Shown piece after piece: positions 43,180 through 54,519 of a stretch of 64,000 nt of DNA. The notes under the pieces are model-generated. The model was given only the letters and a program-made list of their open reading frames with translations. It was not told the DNA's origin and did no database searches. Source of the DNA: Takakia lepidozioides (Eukaryota > Streptophyta > Takakiopsida > Takakiales > Takakiaceae); assembly GCA_030704615.1 (NCBI GenBank), contig CM060732.1:58695053-58759052 (forward strand). Direction: 5' to 3'. Made by a program: the position numbers and the translations under genes. The stretch's first letter is position 1, and the number at the start of each line of letters is the position of its first letter.

Positions 43180-44084
43180 TGGGGACATCAACCTTGGAGC
43201 GTGGGGGAGGAAATGCATACTTAGCCCGGTTTAGCTAGCTCAGGAATCCGATTGCAAAAACTTGTATTGTACAAAATTTGTTATAAAGGAAATGGGTTCC
43301 AAATATTGTGCGTCCTATTGTGTTTGAAATGGTGATGCATGGTGTGGTTGACTAGTGTGTAGAATGCATGCTAGCTTACAAAAGTAGGAGAGGTAAATTG
43401 AGTTAATCGTGTGTTTGCGCAGTGCCAAAATCGGGTGACTCCCATCCAAGGGGCAAGGAAACTTGCGCCTTATTTGGGAGTTCACGTGCTAGTGCGCACC
43501 TGGCGCGTGCGCGTACTATAACTGCGCTACCGAGGGGGTTGCCTTGTAGTGCGGGCTAACGCGGAAGCTACGTGCTTCCGTTCACGTACTATAATCGTGT
43601 AGCCTCGGGACGAAGTCGTAGTGCGGCTTCGGCGTGTTCCTGTACCTCAGGCCAGCATTCCAAGGCGGACCCAATTGTAGTGATTGGGGCGCACGGTTGG
43701 TTCAAGGTTATCTTCCTAGTCAAAGAGGGTTCCAGGTGAACCCTTGCTCAAGGTGATGCCAAAAGCGGCATCATGAGCGATCGCAAGCAATGTTGTTGCA
43801 GTAAGGCGATTCGATCCTCGGGGAGGATCGTTCCTTGGCCTTGAAGTAGGCCAAGAAGAGTGCACTGGGAGGAGCTGGAGAGGCTCCACCCTTGGCCGGG
43901 ACTTGGAGGAAGTCGGCCGAACTAGCTAGTGGAGAGTGGAGTCAAGTGTGGGGTTTGGTTCTTTGCCATGGGACGCCATGGTACGGAAACAAACTCCTTG
44001 ATGTGGGACGCCACAACTTGGATGTTCGTTTCTACAAAATGGACAAGTCGATGAGGACATCGACTCCCTGTTGGTAGGGGTGTG
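43180..44084 (+). other. Non-coding 3' region of chromovirus
   Basis: No ORF. The word CGTACTATAA occurs twice (about 43513 and 43587), each inside GC-rich inverted-repeat-like sequence (GCGCGTGCGCGTACTATAAC). The purine tract before the 3' LTR is short (AGGGG at 44076-44080). Confidence 0.6.
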
Positions 44085-44808
44085 TGTCGCGGCCCTTTGC
44101 CTTGAGGGCAGGGGGTCGGGACACATGAGGGGCTGCCCCTGTGGTGGGGGCAGCGGCGACGATAGGTATGGGGGGCTGAAGCACCCTTGAGTGCCCAAGG
44201 CACTCAAGGAGGCGGAGGCGCTCACTAGGTGGAGCCCCGCACACCGGGTTGCGGTGGAGGTGGCTCCACAAGGGGTGGTGGTAGCTTAGTGGGACTTAGT
44301 GGGGGTGGCATATGACTCACCATGGGGTGGAGACCTCGAGGTGGGAGTCGTGGGGAGTCTTGGGACTCATCATGGTCCATTGGGGCCGCGGTGAGTGGGC
44401 CAAGACTCACCGCGACTCACCACCGGGAGTCGAGGGTTTTCGTGGTGGTTCGCCATAAAATGGCATGGCTGGTTATGAAACCCCCGCGGACAGCTACAGA
44501 AGTATATATAGGGAGTAGTAACCCCGAGAACGGTGCAAGCCCGTTGGTGACCAAAAACTAGTGAGTAATCGTGCGAGCCGGAAAGCGACCAAAGAGTGGG
44601 GAGCTGTTCCGGACTGCCATCTACCAAAGGGAATTCTCCTAGTCCCAAATAGGTGGAGGGTTTTAGAGGAAGCGAATGGGGACCGTTATGTCCCGGTGAG
44701 TAGCCGAAACTCCAAGTTGGCCCGGCGGCCAGGTTGGGAGTCAGGCGCGCGCATCAAAGCGGTTAACTATGACTTGAAGGGGAGTTTACCGAAGTGAGGT
44801 GCGCGACA
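44085..44808 (+). repeat. 3' LTR of chromovirus
   Basis: 724 bp, nearly identical to the 5' LTR, followed by AACTA. Confidence 0.95.
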
Positions 44809-45379
44809 AACTACCAAGCTGTTGTGGCTTTGTGTGAATCTGGAACATCTGCTGAGGACACCTTAGATAAAGCTATTGAATTGACGTACAAGTCGGAGCA
44901 CCCAAAAGCCCAGAGTTTCACCTTCATACACTACTGGCTGGTTTTGAAGGATGTGCATCAGTGGGCTGATACGCGGGAGGATGTCAAGAAAACACCACCC
45001 ATGAAGCGTAAAACTATAGTGTTACTGCTGACTTTGACACCGGTGAGGTGGAAATTCTAGATGCAGAGAATTTCAACTCTAGCATTGTACCAAAGAGGCC
45101 ACATGGATCAAAATCTGCCAAAGAGTCTGAGAAAATGCAGAAGCTCAAGGAGTTTGCAATGAGGGTTTAGGCAAGGGCAACTACAGACATGACAGCTGCA
45201 ACTCTGAAGAAGGCTGTTATCCTGGAAGAGCAAAGCACCATGGCACTTTTCACAATGCCGGAGGAGCAGCTGGTGTCTGAAAAAGCCAAAAAGTACTTCA
45301 AATTGCGCAGATCCGAGGAGCTCCACCTCGTCTCAATTGTGTGCCACTACTACCATCAAATAAAGCCTCCAAATTTGAA

Positions 45380-46661
45380 CTACTCATCTTCTATAATCAT
45401 GTTGTGTAGAATCAAGGTGGACGCATTGCCGAAGCAAGCTTAACTTATGGTGCTTGACCCTATTGGGCTACTACCTTCCGGTGGGAAGGTGGACACCGTA
45501 ATGACTTCCAACAGGTGGATTGAACCCACAACCACTTGTGAGAGGGTATGTGCCCTTACCACTGGGCTACATGCTAGCCCATAAGTGTAGAATCACACAA
45601 GCTATCATAATGTCTGTGATTGTACCCGTATCCCATTGCCTACAAGGATTTTGAATGATTGAAAATCTGGATTGAAGGACACCAAAACACCTCTCTACAT
45701 CATTTCTTGCTGACTCCTGCATCTTCGCGAAGTGTTGTCGTTTCAAATCTTGAGGTTCGTGAATGGTCTGCACAAAAATACTCAATCTCGGATACAGTGC
45801 CATCTGCCAGTAGATAATATCATGGGTATGAGTTCCCATTTACAACAAAAATCATGCATGTGGCTTCGCCCTTCAACAAATCTGCAACTAGAGAGGACCT
45901 ATCGAGAACATTAACGTCATTGTTTCCTCCTGGTAGCTCGAAAAAAACATGCAAAATTCATAGAGATTGATCTCCAACAGCGTCGAGTTGGATCCGCTCT
46001 TGTTTTCATCTTGGAATTGGCCTTGCAAGCAACAGGGCAGTTCTTCCACCTATAATGCATACAATCAATAGACGTGAACATCCTGGGAAATCCCCTTTCC
46101 TCATTAATTTTCAGCTGCTTCAAGAGGTCTTCCGGCGTTGGCTGCCTCAAATAGTTCCTTTCGAAAATTCCTCTAATTGCTCTTACGAATCGTTTCATGG
46201 CTTCCATGGCTTTGCTCTCCCCTACCAGCTTCAACTTCGTATGCCAGCATCCCTAGTGCAGCTGTGCATTTCTGACTCGATGACAAGCCAAGAATCCCAG
46301 TAGCATCTCTTTTCTACACAAACTATGAAACATGGGCACAAACTCTCTCCAATATTTGTAGAAACAAGCTGCGCCTCATCCTGTAGTGTCGTCGAAACAT
46401 TTTGCCATTGTAGATTGGTGAAGCACTAAAGTAATCTCGAAAAATTCTGTCATGACCAACCTCTTTCTCTCTCTCTGCAAATTTGCACTACGCCCTGTCC
46501 TAGATCCTTTATTTATTTATTTTAGAGGACTTGAAGAAGTCTATCCAAGTTCATTTACCAAAATGTTGCCGAATGTCTCTCGGCAATCGTCGTCTTCGAG
46601 TTCTGACTGCAAGGTTGCTTGAAGCTGCTGCCGCCATCGTTGCATCTCCATCAAGGGCATG
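45380..46661 (-). pseudogene. PIF/Harbinger DDE transposase (ALP1/HARBI1 type), split by a SINE
   Basis: Minus-strand segments in order: RWRQQLQATLQSELEDDD; IFRDYFSASPIYNGKMF with FRRHYRMRRSLFLQILERV; SSQKCTAALGMLAYEV; MKRFVRAIRGIFERNYLRQP; ERGFPRMFTSIDCMHYRWKN (first catalytic Asp); YPRLSIFVQTIHEP; RNDVERCFGVLQSRFSIIQN (catalytic Glu region); and DIMIACVILH at 45585. The SINE follows, and the frame resumes on the other side with NMIIEDE and a stop at 45380. Stops near 46335 and a frame change plus deletion at 45840-45917 show further decay. It would cut and paste the element at TWA sites. Convergent with ORF1. Confidence 0.87.
45415..45584 (-). mobile_element. tRNA-derived SINE, 170 bp
   Basis: Flanked by an 11-bp duplication, GTGTAGAATCA (45404-45414 and 45585-45595). 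On the minus strand the head holds an A box, TAGCCCAGTGGTAAGGGC, and a B box, GGTTCAATCC, at tRNA spacing (45580-45514), then about 100 bp of unrelated body ending AATGCGTCCACCT. There is no long poly(A). Excising it and one duplication restores the transposase reading frame. Confidence 0.88.
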
Positions 46662-46821
46662 ACTCTTTGCACCAGTTCTGTGCAGGCTCCAGTTCAGCGG
46701 GAACGGGTGGGTCAAGTTTGGAGTTGGCCGTTATTTATTTATTACAATCGACCCGTCAAGTGGACCGTCACAGCCCACAATAGCGGGGCTATTTACAGGC
46801 CACCATTGGAGATGCTCTAAG

Positions 46822-48588
46822 AGCATGCCTAGACGCTCTATCTTCAAAATAGCGCGGACGGGATCGCTCGTCCCCAACACTACATTTGCGCACTTCAAAA
46901 TGGTGACCTTCACCAAATTTTGTCCCATTCCCACGCTATCTACAACGAGTTTGAGTGTGGCATTCTCTAGCACTACGACCACAAGATCCGCTGCCACTGA
47001 GCCTCACATGTAATGACGAGTGGCGGGGCAGGTGGCCGGGCCCACGGTCACTCTAGTATGGATATGGTGGGTTATGGTAGGTTGCCGCTGGGGCTCTTGC
47101 TAGCCCACGCGCTATCTCCTCACCGTATGCCTCCCTAACACAGTGATGGAGTGGCAGTTTAGTGAGCCATTGCTGGTCATGCCCAGCACACTATAATATT
47201 ATGCTGGAGGAGGTGTTGCATTCAAAGTCCTCAAATTTCAGTAATTTGAGAAAAGTACAATGTTTTTAATCTGTCAGTCTATTTTTTGATTTAATTATTG
47301 TCGGGCACAGTAAACTAATAGTCATATATATTTTTACGGCCTCAATGGTGGTTATTTTTTCCACCTTCTGGAATGAAATTGTGGGCCCGAGTCTGTGGAA
47401 GGAAAAATAAAAACCCATGTATGTAGAAAAAATCGTCACGAAAATAGTAGTATCTACCAAATGAGTTCACAGTGGTGAAATGGGCTGCAGATGCCAGGCA
47501 CCAAGTGTACGGTTCATTTTTGTGGATGAATGTTAGTTGGTGGGTTAACCTCAGTTATGGGGCGGGGGTAAGTAAAATTTGTGTTAAAAATTGCACTATG
47601 ACATACGATTTTAAGGGTTAATAATCTATACTAGTTGGTGTGTGTGTGCGGTAGTGTATTTTGTACTAAGCTGTGAATAGCTTGGCTACCTGGCAATGAG
47701 TACAATAAAGTCAAGTAATTTCACCGACTCGCAGTCATCCAAAAGTGGATAAAATGCTGTCTCTATCCTACCCAGAGAACCCAAGTTCATCCAACTAGGG
47801 TTCACAAGAGCCCATTTTCTCTTCTTGCTGCAACCTCACGAATTTAGATATACCTTCCGTAATATAGTATATTATAAAAGACCGGAAGAAAAAAGTATGA
47901 TTCTGAATTCTGAGTAATAAAAATTAAAAATTCAGTCTGATTTTCAACGATCTACCCTAAATTTTCACTTTTACTAAATATTCCATAGGCGTGGATGACA
48001 TTATATGTGATTCTGTGGGAGGGATTTCGTTAAAAATGTCCACGTAGCTTCTAGCAGCTTACAGATCCATTGTATAAACGGTGGTACAGCATATGGACCG
48101 GTGGGTGACTACGCATACCGACAAATATTGCCGGCCGCTAAGTTAGGTTTTGGCCCCGCCTGTTTTGTTTCTACTCCGTCGTCTTCGTTGCTGGGTATGC
48201 TTTTTGGTGCTATTGGGATTCTCAGCCCCGCTGTTTCTGGCCCTCAACTGTGTTGCAGTCGATTGCACATGGACTTCTCCAGAAACACGAAAATTTTCTC
48301 AGTTCAAGTCATGTGAACTTGGCTTGTGAGCTGATCGGTTGGAGGGTAATGCCAGGGATTTATGAATTTTGTGGGTATCTCTCTGTGGTTTTTCCTCTGC
48401 CCTTTCGACAGTTGACGTGAAGGAAATGGATCTATGGTGGCATTCTTCTGGTGGAATACCCAGCTGGACTGATCTGACCTTGCTCCTCTTTAATCCATGG
48501 GGCTTCAACGTTAAGCTACAGGCAGGGATCTGACACCTGTGAGATAGGGAAGTTGAGATTATCTTGAGTCGGTGGTACGATTAACGCT
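46822..48588. other. Spacer with possible MITE remnant
   Basis: Starts GAGCATGCCTAGACGCTC directly after the Harbinger duplication, which resembles another Harbinger-type end, but no matching partner with TAA was found. Beyond 47200 I see AT-rich sequence. The part just upstream of 48589 may hold the promoter or an unseen first exon of the kinase gene. Confidence 0.4.
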
Positions 48589-51248
48589 GTGAACGTCATG
48601 AGTTTGAGCGTAGCAGGCATGCTTGTCACTGCTTCTGTGAGAACTCTAGCTCAGCAGGTCGGTAGTAACTCGGAAAAGAATGAGATCGTCAGTGACAGAA
48701 GTTCTGCAGCTGCACCTCCAGCATCCTCGAGGTCCTTAAATTGGAAGCTCGTACTGGGTCTCTCTATCGCCGGTGGATTTGTTCTCGTGTTTGTCGTGGT
48801 GGCTATTTACTTTACAGTCAGGAAGAGGATTTGTCCAGTCGAACCGAAACTGCTCGATGTAGAAGAGCCATCTCAAAGTGCAAGCGCAAATATTCCTTCA
48901 TCGACGGAGGGTGATGAAGGTAAGTAAATTGTTCATAACTATCGGCAAAAAACCCTCATGTGGCGGTCTCGAGATTATATAGAACCAGAGTCCATTTTTC
49001 AAGCTTTATGTCGATACCTTTTCTTTTTTAAAGTAGTGTCGGCCGGTGGGTGCTTTCATTCGTGTCTTGAGCACTAGTTAGCTCGTAGCTGTGAAGAAAC
49101 AGCATGTCTCTCTTGGACCGCCTCGGGCACACACTCTGATTTGTGATGTCTTTTCAGCGGTCATCACAGTTGAAAACTCGGAACTCTAGGCTTTAGTGCC
49201 CTGAGAGATTCTGTGAAGCTGATCATTTATAACACATCTCCTAAAAACACAAGTTTTTATTTCTGTAGGTCTGTTCAACGGCTTGGTGCGCAATAGATCG
49301 AAGGGCGCAGCATTTCGAGTCTTCACCTTCCAGGAAGTGACGAAAGCAACCGATAATTTTTCTACCGAAATTGGTGAGGGAACATATGGGCTGGTCTACT
49401 TGGCACGGTTTGAAGGAGGAGTTGTGGGAGCAGCTAAAAGGGAGCAACGTTTTGTTCAAAAGGCAGAGGATATTTTTCGCCAGGAAGTAGAGCTGCTTGC
49501 AAGGGTCCAGCACCAATATTTGGTCAATTTGATTGGCTACTGCGTGGAGCAAGGTGAGTAACTCAATGATGGATTTCAAAGAGGGATTGTTCATTTAGGC
49601 TGGCTTCGGTCGGACTCTTTTATCTCTCACAATCAGGCCGTACTCGTCCCACTCTAGTAAAACTAACCGATCAACTTACAGTAATTACGTGAAATATATT
49701 CTCTGTTTCTCTAGGCACTCTCACGTACAACTCTTGAAAACGACCCATGAAATTGCTCAAAATTGTAGGCGCCCAGCCGTCCAGTTTGAATCGTTCACTA
49801 CTCTTCTGAGAATCAGTGACCAATGATCGATCAGTTACACCCTAATCTATGTGTTGGACCTGTCAGACCACAATCACTTGATGATTCGCTACATAATTTT
49901 CTATACTTGAGCACTCAGATTCTAGATATCTACCAACGCTTTTCCTACAGTACAGACATCTCGGATCATTCTGGACAGGTTACCTTCTGAACACGGTATG
50001 ACTAGCCGACTGGGGAACCAAATACACTTCTCCGAGATCTTGATATAGGGGCACATCAGCACTGCAGTCACCGGGAATATTGACTGAATACTGATAATTT
50101 TACAACTCTTAAACAAACAACCAGAAACGGTCCTGCTGAAATTATCATGCACAGTTAGGCTGGGTGCAGTGACCTCGAGGTAACCCCCTGAGACCCGAAG
50201 CATTTTCTTCCTCTGAAGTATTTATTTCTGAACCTGATTCTCTCCTAAATTTCCATGATGGCGGTGTCTTCCAGGTGAGCACATCTTAATATTTGAGTAT
50301 ATGTCCAATGGGAATCTCTACGACCGTCTCCACCTCCCAGACGCAATCCCTCTCCCCTGGGTAACGCGCGTCAGGATCTTGAAGCAAATAGCTTTGGGCC
50401 TCGAATACCTTCATCACTTTGCCAAGCCACCCATCGTTCACCGTGACATCAAATCAGCCAACATCCTTCTATCTAACGATGACACCGCCCACATTGCTGA
50501 TTTTGGCATCTCCAAGGTACAAAGGCTACATAGACACCGGTAGTAGAACTTCCCCTTCCGTGATTGTATAGCGAGGACGAATGAAGAGTGAAACCAAAAT
50601 CCTTGAATCTTGTCATTCTCAATTATGCAGTCGAGGGTCACTTATTGTGACGAACCAAGCAGCTTTTACCTCAAGTTATAGACCTGTGGACCTCGTTGGT
50701 GGTTTTCTCAAAATTGAAGTCTTCAAGCTTGCACTAGATTCGGCTTAAGTCATGAAAGGCCAGGCGCTCATTCTCATGCATTGTGTTTCGGTGGTTCCAA
50801 TTCTGGTCCAAAGATTGCGTACCTCACTCGTCTTCACTCCTTAAACCATCTTTAACAGGTATATGATCTGCAGGATTCAAAAGATGAATTTTTTACATAC
50901 ATACGTAAATGTGGGTAACCTCTTACAGGCTGGAATGTCCATGGATGCCAGTTTTCATTCAGTGTTAACTGAGGTGAAGGGCTCCTTCGGGTACCTCGAT
51001 CCTGAGTACTTGCAGACCTGTACTCTGTCTACCAAGAGCGATGTGTATGGTTATGGGGTTCTCCTGTTGGAACTCTTGACGGGGTACCGGGCCATCCACG
51101 ACGGCGTGTGCCTGCCAGCATGGCTGAAAAAGCGCGTCGCCGTGGAAAGCTTAATTCTCCCGTGGGGTGTGTCTCGCGTCGTGGACCCCCTCCTTAAGGT
51201 TGGTTTTCTCAATTTATGTTGTGGGATCTGTGCATCTTTCAAGCACGT

Positions 51249-51279
<31 letters not shown>

Positions 51280-52454
51280 TCCACTCTTTTCGGCTCTCTT
51301 TGGAAGTGCTGTCAAAGCTGTTTTTTCCTCTACATTCCAGCTTCGGTGTGTTGATAGGGATTCAAAATGTAGGACGGAAAACTCTGATAGAAAAGATACG
51401 CATCCACATTAGAGAGGACCAAAGAGGGTTACCAACCAGGCGGGAGAAGAGGATGTTGAGATAAAATTGAAGGGCGCGAAGATTAATGCTAGAACTTAGT
51501 AATCAGTTCTTTACACTGCCAAGTCTTGCGGACAAGAGATATATCCCGAGGGACAGGGAGTTCGAAAGTTGGAACATTTGACCATTTTAGACTACAATGC
51601 CCGCGAAACAACGCGAAGACAAGTGCTCAGCGAACAAGGCCAGCTAGCGACCAACACACATTTGGACTTGCGAGTCTCCAGTTAGCAACCTGCACAAATA
51701 TATATACCTCCATAGGTCAAATGGGTCAGCTGCATCTGGCCTTCGAGTTGATAAACCATGGTGAGCGCGAGCTGATATTCCGCTGAGATTGCTTGTACAC
51801 GTACGAGCTTGAGGTCTATGGGAACTTCTTTAGGAATCCCACCATATAGCCGCATCTAGAAGCTCGAGGGAATTGGCTTCGCGCAGAAGACGAGCTGCAT
51901 GTGCTCTAAAGTGACAATTCCAGTCACGTGTACATCTTTGTGCAGCGAGCACCTGTAAGAGGGAATCTTCCAGCCTCAAGCCGCTTTTCCCGTTCGTAGC
52001 ACTCTGTGCATGCTTACACCGATGACGAAGTGTCTCAAAGGCGGTTTTGAGAGAGCGGCCTCTCTGCATGTACTGCAGCTGTTTAGGCGAGCTTACCAAT
52101 TTAGAGTAAAGGAAATCATGTCTTTCAGCCCCTTCTGCCAGCGGGCTTGCATACTTCCCAAAACCGGTTAATGCAGGATTCGTGTCCATTGGGCATCCGC
52201 CACAAACCAGGGGATTGGATTACACTATGCACGTGTTTACGTACAACAGGTCTCTGGGATGATAATATGTACGACTTCAAGCGCTAGATCTATGCTCTAC
52301 TTACTTTTGTCGTAACACTGGTGTGCAGGGGTCATTTGATGCGAAGCAGGCGGAGATAATATTTGAACTATCGCAGCGTTGTGTGCAGGCAGAGGGGAAA
52401 GACAGGCCCACCATGGCCGATGTTGTCAAGGTTTGCAAGGAGAAGCTAAGTTGA
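48589..52454 (+). CDS. Receptor-like kinase with very short ectodomain
   Basis: Five exons: 48589-48919, 49269-49553, 50275-50516, 50929-51198 and 52329-52454, 417 residues; all junctions have GT/AG and phases fit. Residues 1-53 are a short, Ser/Ala-rich outside part (no LRR or lectin motif), 54-75 a membrane helix ([20 protein letters not shown]), then a stop-transfer TVRKR. The kinase has GEGTYGLVY, the Lys in [37 protein letters not shown] (RD type), [31 protein letters not shown] and [17 protein letters not shown], so all catalytic residues are present. Intron 3 splits the activation segment just after DFGISK. The insert after the [16 protein letters not shown], is typical of plant RLK/Pelle kinases. 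An upstream exon encoding a longer ectodomain cannot be excluded. Confidence 0.82.
51250..51281 (+). repeat. (CT)n microsatellite in kinase intron 4
   Basis: About 15 CT units shortly after the donor at 51199. Confidence 0.9.
51830..52189 (-). other. Antisense 119-codon frame within kinase intron 4
   Basis: The frame is open and Ala/Leu/Arg-rich ([19 protein letters not shown]) but matches no family I recognise. It lies wholly inside the 1,130-bp intron and on the other strand. It may be chance. Confidence 0.15.
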
Positions 52455-54420
52455 AATCTCGGACTTAAATGTTAAAGTTCTAGCCTGGGCGTGCACAAGA
52501 TCTTTTGGAGCTGCCGGATCCGACTTGCTGGTTTTCCACATCAAGTTGTCGACACTCTGCACAGTTGATATAATTTTGCAGGCATCTTGAAAGCATTTTG
52601 CAATGGTTTGCAAGAGGGCGAGAGGGAGAAATTTCAATTGCGTCCGCAGGTCCTTTGAAGCCCAAAGGGCTACGACGGTTTATACTAGAACTGTAGCACT
52701 AATTGAGAGCTAAACGTCAGAAAACCCTTGACGTTTGTCCCAGACGTCATCGCCCAGTGGCAAGGAGATTACATGCGTGCCCATTTTACGAAGATCTAGT
52801 AGAATCTGTTGAGATCGACCTCACACTCTGGATCGTCGAGCTGCAATTTCTAGCAGGATCATCTCGTACATGCTGTCTCAGATCTAGTACTAGGTGGATT
52901 TTACTAGGTCCAGAGGGGCCTGCACAGACTAGGGGCTCCTGTGGCAATTTGATCACCCTTTAGGATTTAAGCCTCCGCAGGTCGACGATCGATCCGACAT
53001 AAAAGTAGCATCACAAGCTATCAAATGTTCTTATCTGTTATCTACGTGCATTGCAAAGCTGCTACATTAAGGAGCTGGAACATTTGCGAACGAATGCCTG
53101 CTGGAGGGCACATCTCAACGGTGAGCTCTAGTGCAAGCTCATCAGCAATAAACAGACAAACTTTCAAAGAACCGACGGCGGCCCTACCAGATCGCACCAG
53201 TGCACCACTCATAGTCTCCTTTACAAACTTGAGTCTTTTTCGTCTTCTGGATCAATATTCTTGTTCTTAGATTTGACATATCAATGATCCATCCATCGAG
53301 AGGGGCCTCGGGAGTTGAGAATGCTGATAGACATCATGCAATAAAGTACACCAAATCCTGATTATTTCGTTTTGCGAATTGCGAGAGATGCTTCCAATTG
53401 AAGCACGTGGTCCACTTTAAAGGAAAACTTTTGCCCATATGACAACAAACACAGCAACTCGTGATGAGTGCCATTTATGTGCGAGGATCCGACCCCACAA
53501 ACATCGAGACGACAGCAATCGCCATTCATCACGTCCACGATGCCTTTAGCATCTAACTAGTAACATCTCACCTACTCGGTACCCACAACACCATTCAGTA
53601 TTTCACGACAAACAAAACATTCTCCTCAATCTACTAGGCTTCTTCGCATAGAATCTGTGGTTTTCTTTTCCGGATTGCGATGCTGTAGAGCGATTAAAGT
53701 ATTGCTGCTACACGTATGATTGCGCGTTCTCGTTCCAACGGCCTGCTGACATGGTCCGCCTTCAATGCAATCATCTCCATTCATGGCAACGCTAAAAATT
53801 CCCTTTCCTCAAATAATGTAGCGTGTGCTGTTAATAGAGTGCTACATTCCTTTGCCTCGCTGGACGAATATGACGGATTCATCCACACTCCGTGGTCGTA
53901 TTCATTTGTTCGCGTGGAGACTGTTGATACGGATGTTGTGCACACGAAGCTTGAGAAAAAGAAAAATGTTTAAATTAAGGATGGATGGACACAGATAGAT
54001 AGATGGATGTAAAATGGACGGGACCGTCCTGTCCAGGTGGCGGTATACATATATATATGTATTATTCGCAGAATAGTTATAAATTATAATTTGGATGCTG
54101 GCGATGCGGGGCGCGCTGACATGCAGGCGATGCGGGCAGTAAACGCGGCGAGGCGCGACGGCGCGATGGCGACTGGGAGCAGCTGCGCCATCGCTGCGCA
54201 CTGATTGCGCACGCCCTTTGCGCTGCGCTGCGCGATCGCATGCTCCCCCACAAGCGAGGCTGCGGATGCGAGAGACTGCGATTGGAAGGAGATGCTGAAT
54301 TATCGGCTGCTTCATGGCGGAGGGAGGGACGAGAGTAACCATTGTCAGCTGTCTGCCTGCCGTGACCTGGACAACGGTTGAGTGCGTGTGGAGCAGCATG
54401 CTGTGTCCCACTCTCTCGAC
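52455..54420. other. Intergenic region
   Basis: The start is the 3' side of the kinase gene. A GC-rich zone rich in GCGCTGCGCTGCGCG lies at 54100-54250. No gene is supported. Confidence 0.45.
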
Positions 54421-54450
54421 AGAGGTTCAGGGAGTGAATTGAAAAAGTGG

Positions 54451-54463
54451 AGAGAGATGGAGA

Positions 54464-54516
<53 letters not shown>
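54451..54516 (+). repeat. (GA)n microsatellite upstream of LRR kinase gene
   Basis: About 30 GA dinucleotides, the first part interrupted, roughly 1 kb upstream of the start codon. Confidence 0.9.

Positions 54517-54519
<3 letters not shown>

Larger units (their letters stand above)
37838..44808 (+). mobile_element. Ty3/gypsy chromovirus, full length, recent insertion
   Basis: LTRs at 37838-38560 and 44085-44808 enclose gag-protease and RT-RNase H-integrase-chromodomain frames. The target duplication AACTA is perfect (37833-37837 and 44809-44813). The LTRs differ by one substitution (GGCATAGGAC against GGCATATGAC) and one extra G, so insertion was recent. Length is 6,971 bp. A stretch of about 900 bp between pol and the 3' LTR is non-coding. 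Confidence 0.95.
37564..45345 (+). pseudogene. Harbinger ORF1 (Myb/SANT-like, NAM-associated), split by gypsy
   Basis: The left part (about 37564-37837) encodes KNFVAEEERQL, then EHYNNNRPANG and RPARSLESKWGIIKHDIVKF. The right part (44814-45345) continues QAVVALCESGTSAEDTLDKA, AQSFTFIHYWLVLKDVHQW, KRPHGSKSAKESEKMQKL and LFTMPEEQLVSEKAKKYF. The gypsy element sits within the codons around FVGNY with a duplication of AACTA; the frame resumes exactly after it. ORF1 proteins of this family bind the element ends and partner the transposase. In-frame stops near 37729 and 45167 show it was also decaying by mutation. Confidence 0.85.
37319..46818. mobile_element. PIF/Harbinger DNA transposon with two nested insertions
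   Basis: The left end starts GAGCATCTCCACCGGGG and the right end, inverted, starts GAGCATCTCCAATGGTGG. Both are flanked by TAA (37316-37318 and 46819-46821), the 3-bp duplication expected for Harbinger. Subtracting the gypsy element and the SINE with their duplications leaves about 2.3 kb, holding a Myb/SANT-like ORF1 (plus) and a DDE transposase (minus) that converge. Both ORFs have stops or frame breaks besides the insertions, so the element is dead. Confidence 0.92.

Noticed and set aside
46822-47190. Possible Harbinger MITE next to the large element
   Set aside because: The start resembles a Harbinger end, but the best candidate for the other end (near 47185) is not followed by TAA.
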